Below, piece after piece: positions 17,740-26,393 of a stretch of DNA of 64,000 nucleotides. The DNA is from JBBIOU01 sp037443205 (GTDB lineage: Bacteria > Bacteroidota > Bacteroidia > Flavobacteriales_D > UBA2798), in the NCBI GenBank assembly GCA_037443205.1, contig JBBIOU010000004.1, forward strand, positions 68,075-132,074. Direction: 5' to 3'. Within the stretch, counting starts at the first letter, position 1. Every line of letters begins with the position of its first letter. Below the pieces are notes generated by a model, which was given only the letters and a program-made list of their open reading frames with translations, had not been told where the DNA came from and did not search any database. Position numbers and translations under genes: made by a program.

Positions 17740-19050
17740 CTAAGAAAGTCGAATTCTTGGATCGAGAAACCCATAAATAATATCTACCAAAATATTTATT
17801 ATAACAAACATGGTAGCAATTACTAAAACACTGCCAACAACTACCGGTAAATCATCGTTGGTTACAGAATCAAAAACTTTTTTGCCTATACCGTTCCAAC
17901 TAAAAATATTTTCTACAAACACAGCCCCTGCGAGCAACGAAGCAAACCATCCGGATATAGCAGTAATTACCGGACTAAGCGAGTTTTTAAGAGCGTGTTT
18001 ATATATTACCTTATAACTGCTTAAACCTTTGGCTTTAGCCGTGCGAATATAATCCTGTGATAAAACATCGAGCATGGAACTGCGTGTAAGTTGCAAAACA
18101 ATAGCCAAAGGCCGAATGCCGAGCGTTAAAGCAGGCAATATAATTTTAGAGGGTCTGTAATAAACTTCTCCGGTAAAATCATCAAAATCGGTAAGGGGAC
18201 CAATGCTTAAATTAGTTCCCGGTAATTCAAAATAATTATTGATTAAGGGCAATAAATCGTAACCCAGCATACCATTCATAGCTATGCCTATTAACCAAAA
18301 TAACATACCTAATCCAAATCCTTTTAAGCCGCTTTCAATTAAAAAACCTATTGAAAATCGCTTGTTGATTCTATTTTGACGGTATTGGTTGTAGGCAACA
18401 CCAAAGATTAAACCTAAACCTAAGAAATAAAATGGTAATTGTGGCAGGTAGGTAATTTTATACCATAATTCGGCTCCAATCCAAACAATGATAACACCCA
18501 AAAAAAACGAAGGCCCTGACATACCTAATACGGCAACCACCATAGAGAAACTATCAAAAAAACTTCCTTTGCGTAGCGCTGCCATAATGCCTAGAAATAC
18601 GCCAAGTAAGGTAGCGATTAAAATAGATACAAAGGCAAGCAAAATAGTTTCGGGCAGTGTGTCCCAAATAATTTCCGAAACTCTTTGTTTGGTTTGGTAA
18701 GATCTGCGCAGATAGGGTTTTTTAATTACAAGTAATTTTTCGGGGCCTATAGGTACAGCGGCCAGGGAGGTATATTTTGCCGAGTCGAGATAAAGATGAC
18801 TGTTGGCATTGGTACTATTAATTGATAGGGGAGATAAGTCATTTAAATAAAGCAAATATTGTTTATACAAGGGTAAATCAAGTCCCAGGTCCTTACGTAT
18901 GGATTTTATTATTTCTTCATTTACGTTTTGCCCACCCAGCAAACGGGCAGGATCACCGGGTTTGCTGTGAAAAAGGAAAAATACAACCGTTATAACGCCA
19001 AATAAAACCAGGCATCCGTAAACAATCTTTCGTATAATGTAGCGTAACAA
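17740..19050 (-). CDS. Peptide/nickel ABC transporter permease, DppB/OppB family
   Basis: Inner-membrane permease subunit of a dipeptide/oligopeptide-type ABC importer. It begins LRYIIRKIVYGCLVLFGVITV and has HSKPGDPARLLGG, LGLDLPLYKQYLLYL, and the C-terminal EAA-type loop DYIRTAKAKGLSSYKVIYKHALKNSL characteristic of the family. At 436 residues it is about 100 longer than E. coli DppB because of insertions in the middle (residues ~70-120 and 190-290), a form I recall from Bacteroidota. The start is TTG at 19050, two bases after the upstream stop; no ATG is available. The partner permease (DppC type) is about 35 kb away at 53609-54874, and no ATPase or binding protein is in the window. Confidence 0.88.
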   Translation of the reverse strand: MLRYIIRKIVYGCLVLFGVITVVFFLFHSKPGDPARLLGGQNVNEEIIKSIRKDLGLDLPLYKQYLLYLNDLSPLSINSTNANSHLYLDSAKYTSLAAVPIGPEKLLVIKKPYLRRSYQTKQRVSEIIWDTLPETILLAFVSILIATLLGVFLGIMAALRKGSFFDSFSMVVAVLGMSGPSFFLGVIIVWIGAELWYKITYLPQLPFYFLGLGLIFGVAYNQYRQNRINKRFSIGFLIESGLKGFGLGMLFWLIGIAMNGMLGYDLLPLINNYFELPGTNLSIGPLTDFDDFTGEVYYRPSKIILPALTLGIRPLAIVLQLTRSSMLDVLSQDYIRTAKAKGLSSYKVIYKHALKNSLSPVITAISGWFASLLAGAVFVENIFSWNGIGKKVFDSVTNDDLPVVVGSVLVIATMFVIINILVDIIYGFLDPRIRLS

Positions 19051-19052
19051 AG

Positions 19053-20774
19053 TTATTTGAAGTATTTAAGTTTTACATCGTTAAAGGGCGGGATAAGCGG
19101 GTGTGGCCACTTATCCAGTACCCATCCTTTATTTAGTAACATGATACCGGGATTGGAGCGTATCATGGTTTTTAAAACTTTTTCGTCAGTATGAGCAAAC
19201 GGTATATTTAGCTCCCAGCTTTTTATTTTTTCCTGAATGATGTTTACAGGCGATGCAGTTAAGCAGATAAACGGGATATTGTTTGCTGAAGCTTCTTGGG
19301 CCAGCATTTTTATTTTATTTATTTTCTTATCGCAGGCTGTTTTTAAATCGTAGCTGATTAATAAAATTACATAATCTAAATTGAGCAATGAATCAGTGTA
19401 TTCAACACCGGTAAAAGCATCTGCTACACTAAAATCGCGTGCCGGTGCGGGTTTACCCGGGTCAAGCGTTACCTGTCTCATGTCTATATATTCCCAATCA
19501 GCTTCATAATTTTCGGGAAAGGCATCAAATTCTTTTACTTCTCCGCTGGTTTTGTTTTTTAATTTATAGAAAAACTGATATTTAGGTTGTATATCGGTTC
19601 TTTCTGTGTTAATGTTTTTACCTATGGCGTATGGCCTGAAATCTTTTACAGGCAAATAGCGCATGCAATAAAGTGTAAAGAGCAGACTGATGATAATAAA
19701 AGCAGTTGCGACAGCCCATTCGTTACCCAAAAATCTTACTTTGATTTTTTTGATAAACAAATAAACTACTAAACATATAGCAGCGAATAATAAAGGAAAC
19801 CACCAGTTAAATAATCCTCCTGAAAATAGTGCAATGGCAATCAATGTGGCAGGTAGTATAAAAATATCATCGCGCCAGCTGTTGAATTGAATTTTTTGCT
19901 GACGAATAAATATAATTAAAACAAATACCAACAGCGCTACATCTTTATAAAACGATTCCCACGGAGTTAATGAGCGTCCAACAGAACCTTTTAATGCGTC
20001 TCCAAAACATCCGCAATCGTTTACACAAACTTTATCAAAACTTTGGTTTTCTATTTGCCCGCGTTTGGTTTCGTACTCTTTAATCATTCTTTTGTCTTCA
20101 TCTGTGTAAGTACTGTCTAATTCCTGATAGGCATAAGGGTAGTATGCTTCGTATTGTTTTTCGAGTGATTTTAATTGTTCGCTTCTTTGTTTTTGAAAAA
20201 TACTTTGGTTGTTATTGCAGGTGGCAGTATAAAATGTTAGCCAGGCAAAAAACAGGGTCATTGCTAACAGAGTAAAACTTACCATCCTGGATTTACCACC
20301 TACCAAAATGGCCAAACCCAATACTACTTCAGTAACTGCAATAATTACAGCCAGTGGCAAGGCATAATCATGAAACATTGCCCAAAAAGAACCCAGGGCT
20401 TTTTCATCAAAATATTCTTCCAGTTTATAAGAAAAACCGATAGGATCGTTTGCTTTAATTAGTCCCGAAACTACAAAAAGCGAACCTACTACAATGCGTG
20501 AAACATAGGTAGCAAAATAAATTCCTTCATCTGCCAAAATAATGATGATACCTAAAATAGTTAAGCTCCAGGCAATGATATGGTAAAGTACTTTAAAGCC
20601 CTTCACGATACTTTCATCAGGGTTGGCGGTTTTTTGAAATATAAAAGTAAAACCCGTTTCGGATGAGGTATAGATATCTGCTGATTGGAAATAAAGAAAA
20701 AATAACGAAGCTAATCCCAGCAGCAAATAAACCAGGCCAAGAATACTTTGCAGTGTGAGTAATTTTTTAGCCAT
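19053..20774 (-). CDS. MauE/DoxX-like membrane protein with C-terminal thioredoxin-like region (BT_3928 type)
   Basis: Multi-pass membrane protein of 573 residues. The N-terminal half resembles DoxX/MauE quinone- or thiol-linked membrane proteins (VSRIVVGSLFVVSGLIKAND, VTEVVLGLAILVGGKSRM). It contains a Cys cluster, VCVNDCGCFGDALKG, matching the CGCFG motif of MauE-like proteins. The last ~130 residues look like a degenerate thioredoxin fold (CLTASPVNIIQEKI ... GIMLLNKGWVLDKWPHPL) without a CxxC. It may handle thiol redox balance at the membrane; inference. ATG at 20774 lies inside the end of the DUF1599 gene (8-base overlap) and its stop is 2 bases before dppB, so all three are likely one operon. 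Confidence 0.78.
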   Translation of the reverse strand: MAKKLLTLQSILGLVYLLLGLASLFFLYFQSADIYTSSETGFTFIFQKTANPDESIVKGFKVLYHIIAWSLTILGIIIILADEGIYFATYVSRIVVGSLFVVSGLIKANDPIGFSYKLEEYFDEKALGSFWAMFHDYALPLAVIIAVTEVVLGLAILVGGKSRMVSFTLLAMTLFFAWLTFYTATCNNNQSIFQKQRSEQLKSLEKQYEAYYPYAYQELDSTYTDEDKRMIKEYETKRGQIENQSFDKVCVNDCGCFGDALKGSVGRSLTPWESFYKDVALLVFVLIIFIRQQKIQFNSWRDDIFILPATLIAIALFSGGLFNWWFPLLFAAICLVVYLFIKKIKVRFLGNEWAVATAFIIISLLFTLYCMRYLPVKDFRPYAIGKNINTERTDIQPKYQFFYKLKNKTSGEVKEFDAFPENYEADWEYIDMRQVTLDPGKPAPARDFSVADAFTGVEYTDSLLNLDYVILLISYDLKTACDKKINKIKMLAQEASANNIPFICLTASPVNIIQEKIKSWELNIPFAHTDEKVLKTMIRSNPGIMLLNKGWVLDKWPHPLIPPFNDVKLKYFK

Positions 20775-21324
20775 TATTTTCTTGTTCACTTAGTTTTATC
20801 AGGGCAAAAATAGCATAATTAATTATGTCTAAATAATTGGCATCAATGCCTTCAGAAATGAGTGTTTTACCTTGATTGCTTTCAATTTGTTTTATCCTTA
20901 GTATTTTCATTAATATCAAATCAGTAAAGGAAGATATTCTCATATTTCTCCATGCTTCACCATAGTCATGATTTTTATTTTCCATGAGTTTTTTGGCTTT
21001 TTGCGCCATATTTTGGTAATGGCTAATGGCTGATTCGGCTGTCATTTCATGGTCTGAAGTGCCCAGATCTAATTGAATCAGTGCCATGATGGAGTAATTG
21101 ATAATGCCAATAAACTCGGGTTCTATGCCTTCATTTACTTTTTGTGTTTTATTTAATTCGATTGTGCGTATGCGTTGTGCTTTGATGTATATTTGGTCGG
21201 TAAGTGATGAAGTGCGCAAGATGCGCCAGGCAGTGCCATAATCGTGTGTTTTTTTTACAAAAACATCATAGCATTTGGCAAATGCTGCATCGTATTGCAA
21301 AGCGGTATGAGAGGTGTTGCTCAT
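20767..21324 (-). CDS. DUF1599 tandem-domain protein (putative nucleotide-modification-associated)
   Basis: Cytoplasmic 185-residue protein formed of two copies of the same ~85-residue module. The halves share KTHDYGTAWRILRTSSLTDQI / KNHDYGEAWRNMRISSFTDLI, followed by KAQRIRTIE / KILRIKQIE and GIEPEFIGIINYSIMALIQL / GIDANYLDIINYAIFALIKL. This is DUF1599, linked by others to nucleotide-modification systems but without a proven reaction. The HDYG..W motif suggests a conserved acidic/His active or ligand site in each half. It is the first gene of the operon that continues into the MauE-like protein and dppB, and is divergent from folP, a neighbourhood I recall as conserved in Bacteroidota. Confidence 0.85.
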   Translation of the reverse strand: MSNTSHTALQYDAAFAKCYDVFVKKTHDYGTAWRILRTSSLTDQIYIKAQRIRTIELNKTQKVNEGIEPEFIGIINYSIMALIQLDLGTSDHEMTAESAISHYQNMAQKAKKLMENKNHDYGEAWRNMRISSFTDLILMKILRIKQIESNQGKTLISEGIDANYLDIINYAIFALIKLSEQENNG

Positions 21325-21448
21325 GCTTAAATTGATGCCCGAATATACACTTTTATATGCATGTGTGTAAGGATATTAACTTTTTTAAAACGTTTATTTG
21401 TATGACGTTAACAAATAGATTACTAATAAATTAGAAATATTTGGTAAA

Positions 21449-22291
21449 ATGATTTTGAGTATGAATTTTCGACAAAAGCTTTATATAAGCAAACAACCTT
21501 GGCTTATGGGCATACTAAATGTAACTCCCGATAGTTTTTATTCGAAAAGCAGGGTAAGCAATGAGCATATACTGCTTGGTAAGGCTGAACAAATGCTTGC
21601 CGAAGGGGCAGATATTTTAGATATAGGCGGGTATTCATCGCGTCCCGGTGCTGCAAATATCAGTACAGAAGAAGAATTGCAAAGGGTATTACCGGCAATA
21701 GAGCTGGTGGCCAAGCGTTTTCCACAGGCAATTATTTCGGTTGATACTTTTAGAAGTGTAATTGCTAAAGCTGCTGTAAATGCCGGTGCAGCTATGATAA
21801 ATGACATCAGCGGAGGGAGTATAGATAAGGATATGTTTGCCTGTGTTGCTGATTTAAAGGTACCTTATGTGTTGATGCATATACGAGGCACACCACAAGA
21901 TATGCAAAACCATTGTAATTATAAGGATGTGGTTAAAGAATCAGTATTTGAATTGTCAGAAAAATTAGAACAACTAAAACAGCTTGGAATTAATGATATT
22001 ATCATAGATCCGGGTATAGGCTTTGCAAAAACCGTTGATCAGAATTTTGAAATCATCAATAATCTGCGTGCCTATAAGGTATTCAATAAGCCATTGATGG
22101 TAGGGCTTTCCAGAAAGTCTTTTATTTATAAAACTTTAAATACATTGCCTGAACATTCACTAAACGGAACTACGGTTATGAATACTCTTGCACTTTTAAA
22201 GGGCGCTGATATTTTGCGCGTTCACGATGTTAAACAAGCGCGCGAGTGTATAGCTTTAATGGGCAAATTGAATTCTAAAAATGTATGTTAA
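21449..22291 (+). CDS. folP: Dihydropteroate synthase
   Basis: Condenses dihydropterin pyrophosphate with p-aminobenzoate in folate synthesis; the sulfonamide target. It has WLMGILNVTPDSFYSKS, LAEGADILDIGGYSSRPGA, SVDTFRSVIAKAAVNAGA, MINDISGG, YVLMHIRGTP, IIDPGIGFAKT and the C-terminal GLSRKSFIYKTL, with DILRVHDVKQARE at the end: all the pterin and pABA motifs in order. The 280-residue length is normal. ATG at 21449 is used; another ATG at 21461 is possible. Its last 17 bases overlap the end of the convergent TonB receptor gene. folA and thyA, which act later in the same pathway, are 7 kb upstream. Confidence 0.96.
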   Translation: MILSMNFRQKLYISKQPWLMGILNVTPDSFYSKSRVSNEHILLGKAEQMLAEGADILDIGGYSSRPGAANISTEEELQRVLPAIELVAKRFPQAIISVDTFRSVIAKAAVNAGAAMINDISGGSIDKDMFACVADLKVPYVLMHIRGTPQDMQNHCNYKDVVKESVFELSEKLEQLKQLGINDIIIDPGIGFAKTVDQNFEIINNLRAYKVFNKPLMVGLSRKSFIYKTLNTLPEHSLNGTTVMNTLALLKGADILRVHDVKQARECIALMGKLNSKNVC

Positions 22292-24725
22292 GACCTAACA
22301 AATAATTTCTTTCGGCCTGCGGATAAAATCCAAACATGTTTTGATATTGCGCATTTTCGTAATATCTGTAAACCCATGCGTTAGAAACGTATAATTCGTT
22401 AAATACATTTCTAATCATAAAATTTAATGCAAGTTGTGTTTTGTTTTTAAAAGTCAGCGCATAAGTAATTCTGATGTCATTTACGGTATAGGCATCAAGC
22501 ATACGTTCTGTACTTGAGGTGTTGTCTATAAATTGTTTGCCAACATATTTGGTAATAAATGATGCGTCCAGTTTGTGTTGGTTTTTTAGAACCTGCTGTT
22601 CGGTTTCAGCTAATTTATTTGCTGTATGAAGAAGGTTAAAAGTTATTTCGCTTCCGGCAATTACACCGGGAGAAAACGCAATATCTGTTTTGGAATATTC
22701 TAATTTTATTTGGTCCCAGGTATCCCAATTATCTACATATTCATTAAAATCTATTATTTTATTTTCGCTTAAGGTTGTATTTACGGCCCAAATAATTCTT
22801 TGATGTGGTTTAACTGCCAGTTCTAACTCTATTCCTCTGCGAAAGCTGTTTTTTACGTTGGTTCTTGTATAAGCTCCCACATCGTTTATTTGTCCGGTTA
22901 ATACAAGTTGATTGTGATATTGCATATGATAAAGTGTAACACCGGCTGAAATTTTTTGTTTGCTTAATCTGTAACCTAGTTCTGTATCGTATAAAGTTTC
23001 GTGTTTGGGTCTTGAACCGGGTGAGGTTTCGGTAAAGTCGTTGCGGTTGGGTTCTTTATTTCCTACCGAATAAGAAGCAAAAACATATTGATTACCCGAC
23101 AAGTTGTAGGTTAGTCCGGCTTTGGGGTTAAAAAATCCGAAGTTTACGGTTTGTTGCTGAGGCAAGAGACTGTCGTTAAATCCTAAAAAGTTGTAAGAAA
23201 TGGTGCGGTATTGTAAATCTACAAAGGCTACTAATTTTTTATATCTGTAATTAAAGCGCGTATAAATATTAAAATCTGATTTTTCCGCATCATTATCATA
23301 ATAACGATGTCTGATATTTGAGTTTGATGCATATCTTGCCCAAATTATTTCACCGAAATGTTTTCCTGTATAATTATTCCAGCCTCCACCCAAAATGGCG
23401 TTAAATTTCCCGTTTTCGTTATAATTAAAAGAAAATACGGTTCCGTAAAAATGGTTATCGAGCCATCTTCTTCTAATTAGGTCTGTTTCTTGAATGGTAT
23501 CATTACCAATGATAAGTGGGTTAAGGTTGTAGTCAGAAAAATCTTGATTTTCTTTGTATTGCTCATAAAAGCCTTTTCCCCGGGTATAAAATAATGCCAG
23601 GTGAGCATTTAACTTGTTGGCGATTTTACGATTGTAAAATAATTGATAGTGTGTTTGTGTGTAATTATCTGTTTCATTGTCGTAAGTATAGGGGTTATAT
23701 CTTCTGTTGGTAGCCAGCGAGTCCTTAGGAATACCTGCCCATGCCTGATAGGTATGTTCTTTGCCTGAAAAAATGTTGGTTGTAATGGTTTGTTTATTGT
23801 CAAAATAATTTCCTGAAAAGAAAAAAGATTTTAAGTCGCTAAAAGCACGTTCTATATACCCATCTGAATAAATGGAAGATAACCGTAAATCGAAAGTAAA
23901 GTGATTATTTATTATTCCTGAGCCTATCTTGATGGTGTGTCTGCGTGTGTTATAGCTTCCTATAGCGTTGTTAATTTCGGTATATGATTTTTCTTTGATG
24001 GTGTTGGTTAGTAAATTTATTGAGCCGCCAAATGCGCCTGCACCGTTGGTTGAGGTACCAACACCTCGTTGTATTTGTATGTTTTCGGTGCCTGAGGCAA
24101 AATCGGGCATGTTTACCCACCAAACACCGTGCGATTCTGCATCGTTCAGCGGAATACCGTTTACGGTAACATTGATGCGGGTGGGATCGGTGCCTCTGAT
24201 GCGTATGCCGGTATATCCAATGCCTGCTCCTGCATCCGAAGTAACTACAACGGATGGTGTTTGGTCTAAGAGGTATGGTAAATCTATTCCCAGATTGTTT
24301 TTTTCAATATCTTCTTTTTTCAGTTCGCTGTACGTTTGCGCAGAGTTTTTATCGGCACGTGTAGCGGTAACCACAACTTCGTCAGTTAATACAGTATTTA
24401 CTTCCAATGTAATATCCAGAGTCGTATTTTCATTTACGGCAATGTTTGTGTAGTGGGTTTTATATCCTGTAAAAGAATATCGGATGCGGTGTTGGCCGTT
24501 GTGTAGTTTTAATTTGTAATATCCGTTTTCATCGGTGCTTACACCATATAGTGTACCTTCAACAAGTATGATGGCTCCGGCCAAAGGCTCGTTATTTTCG
24601 CCAAGTACTTTGCCGCTTACCACAAATTGCGAGGGCGAATTTTGTGCTTGTACGGATTGATAAAGCAGAATAAAGGCGCATAGCAGCGCTAAGCCGGTTG
24701 GGCTTAAAAAATTTTTTGTTTTCAT
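22275..24725 (-). CDS. TonB-dependent outer-membrane receptor under TPP riboswitch control (probable thiamine receptor)
   Basis: Outer-membrane active transporter of 816 residues. After a signal peptide (to about residue 27) comes a carboxypeptidase-regulatory-like domain (FVVSGKVLGENNEPLAGAII, about 33-118), the TonB box region and plug (DEVVVTATRADKNSAQTYSE; GYTGIRIRGTDPTRINVTVN; GVGTSTNGAGAFGGSINLL), then a 22-strand-type barrel ending AERNYLLGLNIHF. The presence of a TPP riboswitch in its leader and the adjacent PnuT/YkoF/kinase operon point to thiamine or a thiamine precursor as substrate; that is inference from regulation. The gene's 3' end overlaps folP's by 17 bases in convergent orientation. 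Confidence 0.9.
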   Translation of the reverse strand: MKTKNFLSPTGLALLCAFILLYQSVQAQNSPSQFVVSGKVLGENNEPLAGAIILVEGTLYGVSTDENGYYKLKLHNGQHRIRYSFTGYKTHYTNIAVNENTTLDITLEVNTVLTDEVVVTATRADKNSAQTYSELKKEDIEKNNLGIDLPYLLDQTPSVVVTSDAGAGIGYTGIRIRGTDPTRINVTVNGIPLNDAESHGVWWVNMPDFASGTENIQIQRGVGTSTNGAGAFGGSINLLTNTIKEKSYTEINNAIGSYNTRRHTIKIGSGIINNHFTFDLRLSSIYSDGYIERAFSDLKSFFFSGNYFDNKQTITTNIFSGKEHTYQAWAGIPKDSLATNRRYNPYTYDNETDNYTQTHYQLFYNRKIANKLNAHLALFYTRGKGFYEQYKENQDFSDYNLNPLIIGNDTIQETDLIRRRWLDNHFYGTVFSFNYNENGKFNAILGGGWNNYTGKHFGEIIWARYASNSNIRHRYYDNDAEKSDFNIYTRFNYRYKKLVAFVDLQYRTISYNFLGFNDSLLPQQQTVNFGFFNPKAGLTYNLSGNQYVFASYSVGNKEPNRNDFTETSPGSRPKHETLYDTELGYRLSKQKISAGVTLYHMQYHNQLVLTGQINDVGAYTRTNVKNSFRRGIELELAVKPHQRIIWAVNTTLSENKIIDFNEYVDNWDTWDQIKLEYSKTDIAFSPGVIAGSEITFNLLHTANKLAETEQQVLKNQHKLDASFITKYVGKQFIDNTSSTERMLDAYTVNDIRITYALTFKNKTQLALNFMIRNVFNELYVSNAWVYRYYENAQYQNMFGFYPQAERNYLLGLNIHF

Positions 24726-24738
24726 AATTTGTTTTTTT

Positions 24739-24843
24739 GTCCCTACGCTGGCATTACCCAGATCAGGTGGTTTTTTGCACTATTGCAAAAACGGGTATAA
24801 TCTCAGCCTGTATTTCATCTGCTTATGGCAGAAAGGCACCCCG
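24739..24843 (-). promoter_or_regulatory. TPP riboswitch (THI element) upstream of the TonB receptor
   Basis: Read on the reverse strand, the leader starts with GGGGTGCC, has the conserved GGCTGAGATTATACCC, a stem with arms TTTTTGCA/TGCAAAAAA (variable P3a), and then ACCTGATCTGGGTAATGCC and AGCGTAGGG. These are the pyrimidine- and pyrophosphate-sensor helices of the TPP aptamer, in correct order and spacing. The aptamer ends about 14 bases before the receptor ATG at 24725, so translation initiation control is more likely than a separate terminator. Thiamine pyrophosphate should shut the receptor off. Confidence 0.95.
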
Positions 24844-24858
24844 TTTGGTAACACAAAG

Positions 24859-25398
24859 TTATGTAAACAATTCTGAAACAAACAAATTTTTTAATTGTTT
24901 TTTTATTTCGTTAAATCTTTGTTCAATACTTCCTTGTAATACAATATATTTCTTATTGTATTTAGTTAATTCATTTTGATAAATATCAAAAAAGTATTCT
25001 CCCAGCAGGGGATTTTCTCTTAGCGGGTCGGCTTGCCAGGGAAAATCGTTTTTACATAAAAAATATAAATCGTAATTTCTGGATTCAATTTGGCGAATAA
25101 TGTATTCGTGGCAGTTTTTATATTTATGTTCGCTCCATGCTTTTATTACCATTAAGTCGGTATCGCAAACCAAAATGCGTTTGGCTTGTTTTGTAATTTT
25201 TTCTTCGAGCATTATTTGTCCTTGAGCGATTTTTAATAAATCATTTTGTGTGTATTTTCCGTTTTTATTTTGTAAGTATTCGCGCGCATATTCTTTTACC
25301 CAGGGTTCATTCAGATATTTTGCCGTTAATTCGCTTAGGGTAGTTTTGCCTGAACTTTCGGCACCGGTAAAAACTATTTTTTTAATTTTATTATTCAT
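24859..25398 (-). CDS. NadR-like P-loop kinase in the thiamine operon (candidate thiamine kinase)
   Basis: Cytoplasmic 179-residue P-loop ATPase resembling the ribosylnicotinamide-kinase domain of NadR. The Walker A is VFTGAESSGKTTLSELTAKY (residues ~9-28); an EYAREYLQNKNGKYTQNDLLK segment, VCDTDLMVIKAWSEHKY (Walker B-like Asp) and FPWQADPLRENPLLGEYFF follow, all NadR-kinase hallmarks. It overlaps pnuT by 8 bases (ATGAATAA), so it is co-translated with a transporter. In NadR/PnuC systems the kinase traps nicotinamide riboside by phosphorylation. Here the operon leader is a TPP riboswitch, so the trapped substrate is probably thiamine; that is inference, and NR remains possible. Confidence 0.82.
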   Translation of the reverse strand: MNNKIKKIVFTGAESSGKTTLSELTAKYLNEPWVKEYAREYLQNKNGKYTQNDLLKIAQGQIMLEEKITKQAKRILVCDTDLMVIKAWSEHKYKNCHEYIIRQIESRNYDLYFLCKNDFPWQADPLRENPLLGEYFFDIYQNELTKYNKKYIVLQGSIEQRFNEIKKQLKNLFVSELFT

Positions 25399-26002
25399 TA
25401 TTTAATAATTCTTTTTTCCATTTGGCAAAACCAACTATCGCCATAAAAGTAAGTAACACAAAAAGTATAGCCGAAAAATATAGCCCTTTATAGAGGTATA
25501 ACGGAACAGAAATAATATCGGCAACTATAAAATACAGCCAGTTTTCAATTTTACGGTATGCCATTAATATCATGCCATTTATCATCAACGCGGTTGTAAA
25601 ACTATCAATGTAATATACATCGCTATCGGTATATTTTTTTAGTGAGAAATATAAAATGAGATAACTTGTAAGAGCAATTAAACCATACATCATATTTTCA
25701 GTTGATGTGCAATAAGTAATTTTAATTTTACCGGTATCGCTTTTTTTGTTTTTATGCCAATTATACCATCCGTAGAAGCTCATAATAAAATAAAAAATAT
25801 TAATAGCCACATCGCCATATATGCCGGTTATATAGCATAAATATATAGATAAGCTAACACTGATTAATCCAAACGGATAGGTGATAATGCTGCGCTGGAT
25901 GGAATAGAAACAACTGATAGCACCGGATATCAAAACTATAAAATCTATTGCCCGGTATTCTTTAATTTCTGATGTAAGTGCTTGTATAAAATGTTCGGGC
26001 AT
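25391..26002 (-). CDS. pnuT: PnuC-family transporter, probably thiamine-specific (PnuT)
   Basis: Inner-membrane facilitator of the PnuC family, 203 residues with about seven hydrophobic helices. It contains the signature FIMSFYGWYNWHKNKK (W-x-x-W-like aromatic site between helices) and YIDSFTTALMINGMILMAYRKIENWLYFIV, where PnuC proteins have their D/N..Y..W..W substrate-binding residues. PnuT is the name used for PnuC relatives that carry thiamine and lie under TPP riboswitch control. Here it is second in an operon led by a TPP riboswitch, 1 base after the YkoF-like gene and overlapping the kinase gene. Facilitated transport needs a trapping step, which the adjacent kinase could supply. Confidence 0.88.
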   Translation of the reverse strand: MPEHFIQALTSEIKEYRAIDFIVLISGAISCFYSIQRSIITYPFGLISVSLSIYLCYITGIYGDVAINIFYFIMSFYGWYNWHKNKKSDTGKIKITYCTSTENMMYGLIALTSYLILYFSLKKYTDSDVYYIDSFTTALMINGMILMAYRKIENWLYFIVADIISVPLYLYKGLYFSAILFVLLTFMAIVGFAKWKKELLNNE

Positions 26003-26003
26003 T

Positions 26004-26243
26004 TTATTCGGTATTTAAAATTTTAATTACAAATGAAACGCGATTTTTTGTTCTCATTATATTTTTTATTTCTTTATTTAACGCACGCATCACCGAATCG
26101 TAATTACCATAAATATGGGTGCTTAAATCGTTGGTGCTTACACGGATGTCAGGATGTGCATGAAGCCCTTCAATAAATTTATCTATCAGGGGGATGTAGT
26201 TTTTGGTAAGTGGATATAAACTTATTTCTACTGCGGTATTCAT
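26004..26243 (-). CDS. YkoF/MTH1187-like thiamine-binding protein
   Basis: Small 79-residue protein of the Thiamine_BP (formerly DUF77; YkoF/MTH1187) ferredoxin-like fold. The first strand (AVEISLYPLTKNYIPLIDKF), the helix, and the second half (TNDLSTHIYGNYDSVMRALN ... RVSFVIKILNTE) match the family, in which thiamine or a hydroxymethylpyrimidine is bound at a subunit interface. No signal peptide is seen, so it is cytoplasmic. It is first in the operon, directly behind a TPP riboswitch, and 1 base before pnuT. It probably receives or buffers imported thiamine or senses it; the exact role is not known for stand-alone members. Confidence 0.82.
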   Translation of the reverse strand: MNTAVEISLYPLTKNYIPLIDKFIEGLHAHPDIRVSTNDLSTHIYGNYDSVMRALNKEIKNIMRTKNRVSFVIKILNTE

Positions 26244-26296
26244 AATTATGGTTTTTAAATTGCCGGGGTAAAACCGCAGGATTCCGTATTTAATCG

Positions 26297-26380
26297 CTTT
26301 ACCTACGCAGGCATTATCCTGTTCAGGTTTATTCGTTTAATAACGAAATGGGTTTAATCTCAGCCAATAGGCACCCCAAG
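26297..26380 (-). promoter_or_regulatory. TPP riboswitch upstream of the ykoF-like/pnuT/kinase operon
   Basis: On the reverse strand: GGGGTGCC, then TTGGCTGAGATTAAACCC, a stem (TTCGTTATTAAACGAA), then AACCTGAACAGGATAATGCC and TGCGTAGGT. These are the TPP aptamer consensus blocks in order. About 50 bases separate it from the ATG at 26243, room for an expression platform; a GC-rich stretch lies at 26262-26279. It is the second TPP aptamer within 1.7 kb, placing receptor and inner-membrane uptake genes under the same signal from separate leaders. Confidence 0.94.
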
Positions 26381-26393
26381 CAATGCAAAGATA

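Noticed and set aside
22275..22291. Overlap of the folP and TonB receptor 3' ends as a sign of frameshift
   Set aside because: Both proteins have complete C-terminal motifs; a 17-base convergent overlap is ordinary.
24737..24979. Small plus-strand ORF over the region between the TonB receptor and the kinase gene
   Set aside because: It is the antisense of the TPP riboswitch and the 3' end of the kinase gene; no protein-like features.
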